Under the pieces are notes generated by a model. It had not been told where the DNA came from, ran no database searches, and worked only from the letters and a program-made list of their open reading frames with translations. Positions 1 to 7,742 of a stretch of 64,000 nt of DNA are shown here, piece by piece. The position numbers and the translations under genes were made by a program. The DNA comes from Deltaproteobacteria bacterium IMCC39524 (GTDB taxonomy: Bacteria > Desulfobacterota > Desulfuromonadia > Desulfuromonadales > BM103): assembly GCA_029667085.1 (NCBI GenBank), contig JARUHJ010000004.1:62001-126000 (forward strand), read 5' to 3'. Numbering within the stretch: position 1 is the first letter of the stretch; every line of letters begins with the position of its first letter.

Positions 1-63
1 GCAATGGATAAGCGTAAATCGTTGAGAGAGGTTGCTGAAGCGGTTTTACTGACAGAAGATTAA
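1..63 (+). CDS. C-terminal end of an ANTAR-domain RNA-binding regulator (partial)
   Basis: Only the last 20 codons and the TAA stop are in the window. The residues read AMDKRKSLREVAEAVLLTED, which match the last helix of the ANTAR domain (pattern A-M-D-x-R-x-x-L-x-E-V-A-x-x-V). ANTAR proteins bind paired RNA hairpins and prevent intrinsic termination. The gene is followed within ten bases by an RNA module of exactly the ANTAR target type (72-145) and lies upstream of nif genes. That is the arrangement expected for a GnfR-like nif antiterminator such as the one described in Geobacter sulfurreducens. The rest of the protein (response-regulator receiver or other sensory domain) is outside the window, so the call rests on 20 residues plus context. 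Confidence 0.7.
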   Translation, partial: AMDKRKSLREVAEAVLLTED

Positions 64-71
64 TGACATTC

Positions 72-145
72 CGGCCACAATGAGGTGACCGCAACTCTGG
101 AGCAATGACGCTCGTTCGGAATGATTCCGTGCGGGCTTTATTTTT
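72..145 (+). promoter_or_regulatory. ANTAR-type antitermination module with overlapping terminator (accessory block leader)
   Basis: Hairpin P1 (72-91) pairs CGGCCAC with GTGACCG with one C-A mismatch and has the hexaloop AATGAG (A79, G82). Hairpin P2 (100-113) pairs GAGC with GCTC and has the hexaloop AATGAC (A104, G107). The 3' arm of P2 (110-113) is also the first part of the 5' arm of an 11-position terminator stem (110-120 with 126-136) followed by TTTATTTTT. P2 and the terminator therefore exclude each other. Both loops have A at position 1 and G at position 4, as known for EutV/NasR targets. The module lies between the ANTAR gene and the next gene, so it would act on read-through from the ANTAR gene. 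Confidence 0.75.
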
Positions 146-189
146 AGGTAGCGGATGCAAGACAACTTAATTTAAGGAAAAAGACGGTT

Positions 190-432
190 ATGGAAGATCT
201 GAAAGAAAAACTGCCCCTTTCAATTGTTGCAGAGAAAATGAATACCACCCCCTTGAATGTTCTCATGCACATCAAGCGTAACCTGTTGCATGGAGTCGAA
301 GAAGATGGCGTCTGGATGATCGATTGCCAGAGTCTCGAGGTCCTGCTGACAAAAACCGGTGGCAGCAAGGCCGAAGACGTGTGTGCCAGCGGTTGCAGCA
401 AAAAACACTCCTGCGGCGGTGGTTGCAGTTAA
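190..432 (+). CDS. Small protein with HTH-like N-terminus and Cys-rich tail
   Basis: 80 residues, not a family I recognise. Residues 10-50 look like a compact winged or MerR/excisionase-like helix-turn-helix (VAEKMNTTPLNVLMHIKR, then a DG-W-I turn). The last 16 residues hold five cysteines in the pattern C-x3-C-x4-H-x-C-x3-C, with an additional Cys just before; this looks like a metal or Fe-S site. It is the first gene after the antitermination module at 72-145, with an AAGGAA ribosome site, and is followed 17 bases later by the next gene. A metal- or redox-responsive small DNA-binding protein is an inference from the composition only. Confidence 0.55.
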   Translation: MEDLKEKLPLSIVAEKMNTTPLNVLMHIKRNLLHGVEEDGVWMIDCQSLEVLLTKTGGSKAEDVCASGCSKKHSCGGGCS

Positions 433-449
433 CGAAAGAGGGAATCATT

Positions 450-791
450 ATGGAACTCGAAATAAAACCTTCGGATCTTTACTTTAAATACCGCCGCAAC
501 AAGGAGTTGCGTGGTGAACCCAAATTTACCGGCAAGCCCGATTCCAACACTTATGATCGCGACGATCTCTACGACGTAATTCCCATGCTCAGCGCTGTGA
601 TGGATAAACTGCAGTGCCAGGACGCCAACGTCCTTCATCGCCTGGAAGAATTGGCCGGTGATGAAATGCCGAAATTCATAACCAGCCGTGAAGAGGTCTT
701 TGATTTTCTGGTGAATGTCATGGGTGACATGCTTGGACAACCAACGGGTCTCAGCACGGATGACGCGGTTCACGAAGAAACAAAACCATAA
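450..791 (+). CDS. Conserved-looking hypothetical protein of nif accessory block
   Basis: 113 residues starting at the ATG behind GAAAGAGGGAATC; a longer reading of the frame would overlap the preceding gene and lacks a ribosome site. The protein is acidic and probably helical (L-Y-D-V-I-P-M-L-S-A-V-M-D-K-L near residues 40-55), without membrane segment or Cys motif. Its stop TAA shares its last A with the ATG of the macro-domain gene, so the two are translationally coupled. I do not recognise the family; function can only be guessed from its position between an ANTAR gene and nifH. Confidence 0.6.
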   Translation: MELEIKPSDLYFKYRRNKELRGEPKFTGKPDSNTYDRDDLYDVIPMLSAVMDKLQCQDANVLHRLEELAGDEMPKFITSREEVFDFLVNVMGDMLGQPTGLSTDDAVHEETKP

Positions 792-1228
792 TGAAAGAGA
801 TCATTGGTGATATGTGGCAGGAGCACGCAGAAGGCGCTGTCGTGGCGATCACCACAAACGGTGCGGTGAATAAGGTCGGCAGGGCCGTTATGTTGCGTGG
901 CTGTGCACGCCAGGCGAGGGAGCATTTCCCGGAGCTCATGAAAACGCTCGGTTCCTTGATTAGTCAGCACGGCAACCATGTCTTCGATCTCGGCCATCAA
1001 ATCGTCAGCTTTCCGGTTGAAACTGATCCATACCAGGTTCCGGAAATGGGTTTGATCGAGCAGTCCTGCCGGGAGCTGGTTGAACTTGCCGATTACAAAG
1101 GCTGGCAGAAGGTTGTCGTGCCGCGCCCTGGTTGCGGTGGTGGCGGCCTGGAATGGCTGGAGGTAAAGACCATTCTTGAACGGCATTTCGATGAACGCTT
1201 TCATGTGATTACAATTCAGGAGCAATAG
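791..1228 (+). CDS. Macro-domain protein (ADP-ribose binding/hydrolase type)
   Basis: 145 residues, the size of a single macro domain. The N-terminus (GDMW near residue 6, then AVVAITTNGAVNKVGRAVMLRGCARQA) fits the first ADP-ribose-binding loop, where TNG replaces the common NAAN. The second loop PRPGCGGGGLEW (residues about 112-123) resembles the PxxGCGxGGLxW loop of the TARG1/DarG class, enzymes that remove or bind ADP-ribose on proteins or DNA. It overlaps the previous gene by one base and is followed two bases later by an FKBP gene. Its place upstream of nifH invites a link to ADP-ribosylation of dinitrogenase reductase, but no DraT or DraG gene is in the window, so this is speculative. 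Confidence 0.75.
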   Translation: MKEIIGDMWQEHAEGAVVAITTNGAVNKVGRAVMLRGCARQAREHFPELMKTLGSLISQHGNHVFDLGHQIVSFPVETDPYQVPEMGLIEQSCRELVELADYKGWQKVVVPRPGCGGGGLEWLEVKTILERHFDERFHVITIQEQ

Positions 1229-1229
1229 T

Positions 1230-1658
1230 ATGCTAAGGGCACAAAAAGGTGACCGCGTCACGGTTCACTTCATCGGCACACTCGACAATGGCCATATCTT
1301 TGATCAACGTGATGGTGATGAACCGCTTTCCTTTGTTATTGGCGCAGGAGAAATTTTTCCCGACATGGAGACAGAAATCATCGGCATGAAAGTTGGTGAG
1401 GTGAAGAATATCCATCTTGCCGCAGAACAGGCGTACGGCTTAAGACTCGATGAGAACCTTCTGAAAATTTCACGGAATTTGTTTCCTGCAGATCGTGAGT
1501 TACGTATCGGTCGCAAATTGAACATTGAACTGGCTGGCAACGAGCAACGGATGATGAGGATTCGTCATGTTGATGAGCAGGAAGTGTTGCTCGATGGTAA
1601 TCACGATTTGGCCGGGTGTGATCTGACCTTTGCATTGGAATTGATGGAGATCGTGTGA
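1230..1658 (+). CDS. FKBP-type peptidyl-prolyl isomerase, SlyD-like
   Basis: 142 residues without signal peptide. The N-terminal third is a split FKBP fold: GDRVTVHFIGTLDNGHIFD (residues 7-25), then PLSFVIGAGEIFPDMETEIIGMKVGE, with the typical insert-in-flap region AEQAYG and a C-terminal strand DLTFALELMEI. Such SlyD-like proteins are cytoplasmic prolyl isomerases and chaperones. The gene ends the accessory block just before the nifH leader. In Azotobacter and Klebsiella a different prolyl isomerase (NifM, parvulin type) is needed for NifH maturation; this FKBP could play a similar part here, which is inference. Confidence 0.85.
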   Translation: MLRAQKGDRVTVHFIGTLDNGHIFDQRDGDEPLSFVIGAGEIFPDMETEIIGMKVGEVKNIHLAAEQAYGLRLDENLLKISRNLFPADRELRIGRKLNIELAGNEQRMMRIRHVDEQEVLLDGNHDLAGCDLTFALELMEIV

Positions 1659-1767
1659 ATAGATTCTGTTCATTCCTGTTCAACAGATGTGCATTTCGTA
1701 AGCACTTGAGACCATAGCCTTAAGTATATACCCACGTAACTACCCTAAAACAGGGGTTTTGTTTTTT

Positions 1768-1783
1768 TGGCACATCTGATGCT
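1768..1783 (+). promoter_or_regulatory. Sigma-54 promoter of nifH
   Basis: TGGCAC (1768-1773), five bases, then ATGCT with the GC at 1781-1782. This matches the -24/-12 consensus TGGCAC-N5-TTGCW at all key positions except one T. Start of transcription would be near 1794, leaving a 286-base leader before nifH. Confidence 0.8.
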
Positions 1784-1806
1784 ATATAGCTTTGACATCA
1801 CAAAAA

Positions 1807-1876
1807 AGGTACACAGCTGTACCTCCTTCAGGCAAAGAGGCCCATTGAGTGAGTAACTGCATTCGTGGGCCTTTTC
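1807..1876 (+). promoter_or_regulatory. nifH leader antitermination module 1 (ANTAR type) with terminator T1
   Basis: P1 (1807-1824) is a perfect 6-bp stem AGGTAC/GTACCT with the hexaloop ACAGCT (A1813, G1816). P2 (1831-1842) is GGC/GCC around AAAGAG (A1834, G1837). Terminator T1 pairs AGGCCCA (1838-1844) with TGGGCCT (1866-1872) and is followed by TTTT, so its 5' arm uses the loop end and 3' arm of P2. P1 begins 25 bases after the GC of the sigma-54 promoter. Confidence 0.75.
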
Positions 1877-1900
1877 CATTTTGAGAATTCTGTAAATATC

Positions 1901-2958
<1,058 letters not shown>

Positions 2959-2966
2959 AGGAATTT

Positions 2967-3070
2967 GCCACGGAGACACGGAGAAAGCCAAACCCACTCA
3001 AAGAATGTTTGGGGGCAAGGCTTTTAACCATAAGAACTGATTCTCTCTGTGTCTCAGTGCCTCTGTGGCC
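2967..3070. repeat. Imperfect inverted repeat between nifH and nifD
   Basis: Arms GCCACGGAGACACGGAGA and, at the other end, CTCTGTGTCTCAGTGCCTCTGTGG are roughly reverse complementary with an offset. The transcript could fold into a long imperfect hairpin. It belongs to the same style of repeat as those at 4546 and 6150. Confidence 0.65.
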
Positions 3071-3093
3071 AACATATTTTACAGGAGTTTCCC

Positions 3094-4536
3094 ATGGCTG
3101 AAAGAAAGCCCATCAAGGGCATTACTACAGAAAAAACGGAAAACTTGATCGCCGAAACTCTGGCTGCGATGCCGGAGAAGGCGGCTAAGAAAAGGGCACC
3201 ACACCTTGGCGCCAATGAACCGACCTCGTCAACCTGCGCGGTCAAATCCAACAAGAAAGTTGTTCCCGGCGTCATGAGTCAGCGCGGCTGTGCTTACGCT
3301 GGAGCGAAAGGGGTCGTCTGGGGTCCAATCCGCGACATGATCCATGTTTCCCACGGTCCGGTTGGTTGCGGTGTCTACAGCTGGGGAACCCGACGGAACC
3401 TGATGCAGGGCATTCCCGGCGTTACCTCCTTTCCGATGGACTTCACCAGTGATTTTCAGGAGCGAGACATTGTCTACGGCGGTGATTTGAAACTGGAAAA
3501 ACTTTTGAAAGAGGCGGATGAGCTGTTTCCGCTCAACAAGGGAATGTCCATCCTCTCCGAGTGTCCGGTCGGCCTGATCGGTGACGATATCAACGCCGTC
3601 GCCAAGAAGATGGAGAACGAACTCGACAAACTGGTCGTGCCTTGTAACTGCGAAGGATTCCGCGGCGTCTCACAGTCGTTGGGTCATCATATCTCCAACG
3701 ACTCGATCCGCGATCACATCATCGGCAAGTTCAAGTTCAAAGAAGAAGCAGGCCCTTATGATGTCGCTCTGATTGGTGATTACAACATTGGCGGAGACGT
3801 TTGGGCTGCCAAGCCAATCCTCGAAGAAATTGGCCTCAATGTTAAATCTGTCTGGACCGGCGACGGTGAAGTCGAAAAAATCGGCGCCACTCACTCGGTA
3901 AAACTCAACCTGATCCACTGCTACCGCTCGATGAACTATATGTGCAAGGTGATGGAAGAGAAATGGGACATCCCGTGGCTCGAGTACAACTTCTTCGGCC
4001 CGACCAAGATCGAAGAGAGTTTACGTGCTATCGGTGAGTTGTTTGACGACAAGATCAGGAAGAATGTTGAGAAGGTGATCAAGAAGTACAAGCCGGTCAT
4101 GAAAGAAGTCACCGACGAGTACAAACCACGCCTGGAAGGCAAAACCGCCATGTTGTTTGTCGGTGGCTTGCGCCCTCGTCATACCATCGGTGCCTACGAA
4201 GATCTCGGTATCCAGATCACCGGCGCCGGTTACGAATTTGCCCATCAGGATGACTACGACCGCACTGCACCGGAGATGGCCAAAGGCACCCTGATCTACG
4301 ATGACGTCTCCGAGTTCGAACTGGAGAGGTTCGTCGAAGAACTCAAGCCCGACCTGGTCGGTAGTGGCATCAAGGAAAAGTATGTCTTCCAGAAAGCCGG
4401 TATCCCTTTTCGCCAGATGCACAGTTGGGATTACTCGGGGCCGTATCACGGATACGAAGGCTTCAAGATCTTCGCCCGCGATATTGACATGGCGATCAAT
4501 AGCCCGACTTGGGATTTGGTCAAGTCGCCATTTTAA
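3094..4536 (+). CDS. nifD: Nitrogenase MoFe protein alpha chain
   Basis: 480 residues. NifD carries the FeMo cofactor and shares the P-cluster with NifK. Landmarks in order: [15 protein letters not shown] with the first P-cluster Cys, [11 protein letters not shown] with the second, [12 protein letters not shown], the segment [23 protein letters not shown] with the cofactor Cys, and [15 protein letters not shown] with the cofactor His region. The ATG at 3094 follows ACAGGAGTTTCCC and gives the normal start MAERKPIKG. The residues are those of the molybdenum enzyme; nothing suggests a vanadium or iron-only form, and no vnfG/anfG-type delta subunit follows. Confidence 0.98.
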   Translation: MAERKPIKGITTEKTENLIAETLAAMPEKAAKKRAPHLGANEPTSSTCAVKSNKKVVPGVMSQRGCAYAGAKGVVWGPIRDMIHVSHGPVGCGVYSWGTRRNLMQGIPGVTSFPMDFTSDFQERDIVYGGDLKLEKLLKEADELFPLNKGMSILSECPVGLIGDDINAVAKKMENELDKLVVPCNCEGFRGVSQSLGHHISNDSIRDHIIGKFKFKEEAGPYDVALIGDYNIGGDVWAAKPILEEIGLNVKSVWTGDGEVEKIGATHSVKLNLIHCYRSMNYMCKVMEEKWDIPWLEYNFFGPTKIEESLRAIGELFDDKIRKNVEKVIKKYKPVMKEVTDEYKPRLEGKTAMLFVGGLRPRHTIGAYEDLGIQITGAGYEFAHQDDYDRTAPEMAKGTLIYDDVSEFELERFVEELKPDLVGSGIKEKYVFQKAGIPFRQMHSWDYSGPYHGYEGFKIFARDIDMAINSPTWDLVKSPF

Positions 4537-4545
4537 ATCAGCGTT

Positions 4546-4654
4546 AACCACGAAGATCACGAAAAACACGAAGGAAAACAATACTTTGCATGGCTTAAAA
4601 TCTTAAACCATTTGCTTTAAAGCCTTTCTTCGAGGGCTTCGTGTCCTTCGTGGT
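4546..4654. repeat. Inverted repeat between nifD and nifK
   Basis: Left arm AACCACGAAGATCACGAA and right arm TTCGTGTCCTTCGTGGT are near-perfect reverse complements (CCACGAAG/CTTCGTGG core). It fills most of the 137-base nifD-nifK spacer and would form a long hairpin in the mRNA. Confidence 0.75.
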
Positions 4655-4673
4655 GAATAAAAGGAGTCAGATA

Positions 4674-6140
4674 ATGAGCGCAGCAGAAGCAGCAGTAAAA
4701 TTTGTTACCGAGACCCCGGTCGAAGAGATCGAACGGGTCAAGGAATGGATCAATACAGAGGAATATAAAGAAAAGAACTTTGAGCGGACTGCCCTGGTCG
4801 TCAACCCGGCCCACGCCTGCCAACCACTCGGCGCGCAGATGGTCGCTACCGGATTCGAAGGCGCTCTGCCATTTATTCACGGTTCACAGGGTTGTGCCTC
4901 TTATTTCCGCAGTACCTTCAGCCGCCATTACCGTGAACCGGCGGCAGCGACCTGTGACGCCATGACCGAGGACGGTGCCGTGTTCGGCGGCCAGAACAAT
5001 CTCTTTGAAGGCCTGCAGAATGCCTACGCCCTGTACAAGCCGAAGATGATCCCTATCTTTACGACGTGTATGCCGGAGGTTATCGGCGATGACCTGACAG
5101 CTTTTTCCAAGAACGCCAAACTGCAGGGGTATATCCCGGAAGATCTGCCAACCCCTTACGCGAACACACCGAGCTTTAACGGCTCCCACATTCATGGCTA
5201 CGATGCCATGCTTAGAAGCATTCTGCAGACCGTTACCGAAGGGCAGAAGGTTGAGGGTAAGTGCACAGGCAAACTGAACATTATTCCCGGCTTCGATGGT
5301 AACGTGGGGAACCTGCGCGAATACAAGCGCATCCTCGAGCTGATGGGCATTCCTTACACCATGCTGGCCGACGTTTCTGACGTTTTTGACTCGGGTTGCG
5401 ACGGTGAGTACAAGCTCTACCCCGGTGGTACCAAGATGGAAGATGCAGCGGAGTCGATCAACGGCAAGGCGACCATCTCCATGCAGAAATACTCTTCTGT
5501 CACGACGATGAAATGGATTGAATCAGAATATGACGGTGAGAAGGCGATTCTGCCGTTGCCGTTCGGGGTCAAAAAGACCGACGAAATGTTACTGAAGCTT
5601 TCCGAGCTTTTCGACAAGCCTATTCCTGAAGAGCTCAAGGCCGAACGCGCTCGCGCGGTTGATGCCATGACCGACGCCCAGCAATACCTGCATGGCCTTA
5701 AGTTTGCCATCGCCGGTGACCCTGATTACCTGCTCGGGATCGTTTCCTTTCTGCTCGAAATGGGTGCCCGTCCCTGGCATATCCTCTGCTCTCGCTCAAC
5801 CAAAAAGTTCCAGAAAGAGATGCAGGCCCTGCTTGACACCTCGGTCTTTGGCGAAGGTTGCTCGATCTACATCAACAAAGACCTCTGGCACATGCGCAGC
5901 CTGTTGGTGACCGACCCGGTCGCAGGAATCATTGGTGATACCCATGCCAAGTGGGCCGCACGCGACGCCAAGATTCCCCTGTTTCGTATCGGCTTCCCGA
6001 TCATTGACCGGGTCAACCTGCACCGTACACCGGTGGTTGGTTACAACGGAGCGATCAGTATGCTGACGATGCTCGCTAACAAGTTCCTCGATATTAAAGA
6101 TGAGACCTGTGAAGACCAGTGGTTTGAGATGATGAGGTAG
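4674..6140 (+). CDS. nifK: Nitrogenase MoFe protein beta chain
   Basis: 488 residues, shorter at the N-terminus than the Azotobacter protein, as in Geobacter-like nitrogenases. It forms the alpha2-beta2 MoFe protein with NifD. Visible landmarks are NPAHACQPLGA and HGSQGCASYFR (P-cluster cysteines), TTCMPEVIGDDL (third P-cluster Cys), and the C-terminal FPIIDRVNLHRTPVVGYNGA. The ATG at 4674 follows AAGGAGTCAGATA. An upstream ATG-like start in the same frame lies in the inverted repeat and has no ribosome site. Confidence 0.98.
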   Translation: MSAAEAAVKFVTETPVEEIERVKEWINTEEYKEKNFERTALVVNPAHACQPLGAQMVATGFEGALPFIHGSQGCASYFRSTFSRHYREPAAATCDAMTEDGAVFGGQNNLFEGLQNAYALYKPKMIPIFTTCMPEVIGDDLTAFSKNAKLQGYIPEDLPTPYANTPSFNGSHIHGYDAMLRSILQTVTEGQKVEGKCTGKLNIIPGFDGNVGNLREYKRILELMGIPYTMLADVSDVFDSGCDGEYKLYPGGTKMEDAAESINGKATISMQKYSSVTTMKWIESEYDGEKAILPLPFGVKKTDEMLLKLSELFDKPIPEELKAERARAVDAMTDAQQYLHGLKFAIAGDPDYLLGIVSFLLEMGARPWHILCSRSTKKFQKEMQALLDTSVFGEGCSIYINKDLWHMRSLLVTDPVAGIIGDTHAKWAARDAKIPLFRIGFPIIDRVNLHRTPVVGYNGAISMLTMLANKFLDIKDETCEDQWFEMMR

Positions 6141-6149
6141 GAGAAGCTT

Positions 6150-6262
6150 TAACCACGAAGGACACAGAGAGCACGAAGAAAACCTCAAAGAAAGGCTAAC
6201 GCTTGGGGTTAAAAGCAAAATCGATGGTCTTAACTTCGTGAGTTTCGTGTTCTTCGTGGTTA
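6150..6262. repeat. Inverted repeat between nifK and nifX
   Basis: Left arm TAACCACGAAGGACACAGAG and right arm TTCGTGTTCTTCGTGGTTA are near reverse complements. It is the third member of the CCACGAAG family in the nifHDK spacers. Confidence 0.75.
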
Positions 6263-6329
6263 CCTAAATATTATGATACGAACCAGACGTTTTGAAATTG
6301 TCAGCAGTACACAGCAGAGAGGTTTAAGA

Positions 6330-6704
6330 ATGAAAGTCGCATTTGCCAGCACAGACAAAGTCCATGTCGATGAGCATTTCGGTAAGGCTGAAGAGTTTTA
6401 CATCTGGGAGATAGGTCCGGAAGAAGCCGCCTTCAGCGGCGTCGCGCAGTTAAAGGCTGAGGAAGGCTTTATCGACGACAAGATTGAGGCCCGCACGTCA
6501 GTGCTCGCAGATTGTGCCCTGGTTTATGTCGGTGAGATTGGCGGTCCTGCTGCAGCGCGACTGGTGCAGAAGAAGATTCATCCGATCAAGAGTAAAGAGC
6601 ATGAACCGATCACAGTGGTTGTCGAAAAGCTGCAGGAAGTACTCAAGGGTAATCCGCCACCGTGGTTAAGAAAAGCGATGATGAAAGGCGAAAGACCAAA
6701 CTAA
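6330..6704 (+). CDS. nifX: Nitrogenase cofactor carrier NifX
   Basis: 124 residues of the NifX/NafY/NifB-C fold (dinitrogenase iron-molybdenum cofactor-binding family). NifX binds NifB-co and VK-cluster during FeMo-co assembly. The start KVAFASTDKVHVDEHFGKAEEFYIW has the family HFG motif, and the C-terminus has the NifX-type PPPWLRKAM. ATG at 6330 follows GAGAGGTTTAAGA. It stands between nifK and a nif ferredoxin, the usual neighbourhood. A second protein of the same fold is encoded at 7160; the PPWL motif marks this one as the true NifX. Confidence 0.9.
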   Translation: MKVAFASTDKVHVDEHFGKAEEFYIWEIGPEEAAFSGVAQLKAEEGFIDDKIEARTSVLADCALVYVGEIGGPAAARLVQKKIHPIKSKEHEPITVVVEKLQEVLKGNPPPWLRKAMMKGERPN

Positions 6705-6705
6705 A

Positions 6706-6780
6706 CAGGGGCTAGGAACTTGGGGCGTGGGCTTGATGATAAGACGGCTAACCCCAAAAATCTAGCAGCCAGCGACCGAA
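6706..6780. repeat. Imperfect inverted repeat between nifX and ferredoxin gene
   Basis: GGGGCTAGGAACTTGGGG on the left and CCCCAAAAATCTAGCAGCC on the right are roughly reverse complementary. This is a different sequence family from the CCACGAAG repeats but lies in the same kind of place. Confidence 0.45.
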
Positions 6781-6799
6781 TATATCAAGGAGAACAACA

Positions 6800-7069
6800 A
6801 TGGCTTTATTAACAGGGAAAACATTTGGCGGGGAGGACTGGACGCCGACCTTTGTCATGAACATCGATTCCGAGAAGTGCATCGGTTGCGGGCGTTGCTT
6901 CAAATCTTGTGCACGCAAGGTGTTTATGCCTGAAGACCTTGTCGACGAGGAGACAGATTCAACGCGTATGATTATGACCGTTGCCAACCAGAGCAATTGC
7001 ATCGGTTGCGCCGGTTGCGGTGTTGCTTGCCCGAAGAAGTGTTTTACGTTCAAGACGATGGAAATCTAA
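6800..7069 (+). CDS. fdxB: Nif-specific ferredoxin III (two [4Fe-4S])
   Basis: 89 residues with two cysteine motifs: CIGCGRCFKSC (residues about 27-37) and CIGCAGCGVACPKKC (about 65-79). Length and the unequal, widely spaced motifs are those of the nif ferredoxin III family, thought to supply electrons for nitrogenase or for cofactor assembly. ATG follows AAGGAGAACAACA. Soluble, no signal peptide. It lies between two NifX-fold genes. Confidence 0.88.
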   Translation: MALLTGKTFGGEDWTPTFVMNIDSEKCIGCGRCFKSCARKVFMPEDLVDEETDSTRMIMTVANQSNCIGCAGCGVACPKKCFTFKTMEI

Positions 7070-7071
7070 AG

Positions 7072-7142
7072 GCGGGGGCCAGGGAATGGGGTCTAGGGTC
7101 TGGTTTTGCCAGTCCCCAGCGTCCAGCAACCAGCCTCCGCAT
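7072..7142. repeat. Imperfect inverted repeat after the ferredoxin gene
   Basis: GGCGGGGGCCAGGGAATGGGG and the later CCAGTCCCCAGCGTCC plus CCAGCCTCCGC are roughly reverse complementary and fill the spacer. Confidence 0.4.
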
Positions 7143-7159
7143 AATTTACGGAGTAAATT

Positions 7160-7534
7160 ATGCTCATCGCAGTCACATCCAAAACCGGCACCGAGATCGA
7201 CCAGCACTTCGGTCATGCCGAAAAATTTCGCATCTACAAGTATCGTAAAGGCGACCCGGTTCAGGTTTCGGAAGTCGCGGTTGAAAAGTACTGCTCTTTC
7301 GACCCGGATCATCCGTTTCGACATCGCCAGTTTGACGGCATCGCCGAGGCCTTGAAGGATTGTAAGGCGGTTGTGACGGCAATGATTGGTGAGCTTCCGA
7401 AACAGGAACTGGAGAAGCTTGGTTTCAAGGTGGTCAGCATGTCAGGACCTATTGAACCGGCATTGAAAGTAGCGCACGATGTCGTCTGTGACGGCAAATG
7501 TGCAGGCAATACAGAGAGATGTGAACATAAGTAG
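7160..7534 (+). CDS. NifX/NifB-C-fold cofactor-binding protein
   Basis: 124 residues of the same fold as NifX: LIAVTSKTGTEIDQHFGHAEKFRIYKY at the N-terminus with the HFG motif, then VVTAMIGELPKQELEKLGFKVV. It lacks the PPWL end of NifX and instead ends in a Cys/His-rich tail (VCDGKCAGNTERCEHK), which could bind metal. The sequence resembles the C-terminal domain that is fused to NifB in many proteobacteria. The next gene is a NifB that lacks that domain, so this is probably the detached partner. ATG at 7160 follows ACGGAGTAAATT. Confidence 0.85.
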   Translation: MLIAVTSKTGTEIDQHFGHAEKFRIYKYRKGDPVQVSEVAVEKYCSFDPDHPFRHRQFDGIAEALKDCKAVVTAMIGELPKQELEKLGFKVVSMSGPIEPALKVAHDVVCDGKCAGNTERCEHK

Positions 7535-7556
7535 TGGGGATATGGGACGGTCCCCG

Positions 7557-7634
7557 GGAAGAGTGATTTTTCCAGAGATGCAATTGCCCAGGGCATGGGC
7601 AGGGTTTACCGAAAGGTGACCCTGCCGACTTTTT
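7557..7634 (+). promoter_or_regulatory. nifB leader antitermination module 1 (ANTAR-like) with terminator
   Basis: Candidate P1 (7557-7573) pairs GGAAG with TTTCC/TTTTCC around a loop starting AGTG (A7562, G7565). Candidate P2 (7585-7601) pairs TGCCC with GGGCA around AGGGCAT (A7590, G7593). The terminator pairs 7598-7605 with 7619-7626, then ACC/GGT with a GAAA loop, and is followed by TTTTT at 7630-7634. Its 5' arm overlaps the 3' arm of P2. Loops are seven bases rather than six, so this module is weaker than the next one. It may also simply be the terminator of the nifX2 gene. Confidence 0.5.
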
Positions 7635-7652
7635 AAGGATTGAAACTACAGC

Positions 7653-7722
7653 GCGTTACAGAGTCGTATCGCATCATGAAGTAGGCAAAGACGCCCCGTA
7701 TAGCTATCGCTTGCGGGGTTTT
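7653..7722 (+). promoter_or_regulatory. nifB leader antitermination module 2 (ANTAR type) with terminator
   Basis: P1 (7653-7672) pairs GCG-T-TAC with GTA-T-CGC around the hexaloop AGAGTC (A7660, G7663). P2 (7684-7695) is GGC/GCC around AAAGAC (A7687, G7690), nearly identical to P2 of nifH module 1. The terminator CCCCG/CGGGG (7694-7698 with 7714-7718, plus weak pairs inside) is followed by TTTT. P2 and terminator share 7694-7695. nifB starts 20 bases further on. Confidence 0.72.
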
Positions 7723-7742
7723 CATATGAAAGGAACAGACCC

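Noticed and set aside
3094-6140. Vanadium or iron-only nitrogenase
   Set aside because: NifD and NifK have Mo-type motifs and no delta-subunit gene lies between them.
7072-7142. tRNA or other stable RNA in the ferredoxin-nifX2 spacer
   Set aside because: GC-rich arms only form an imperfect hairpin; no cloverleaf or TTC arm can be drawn.
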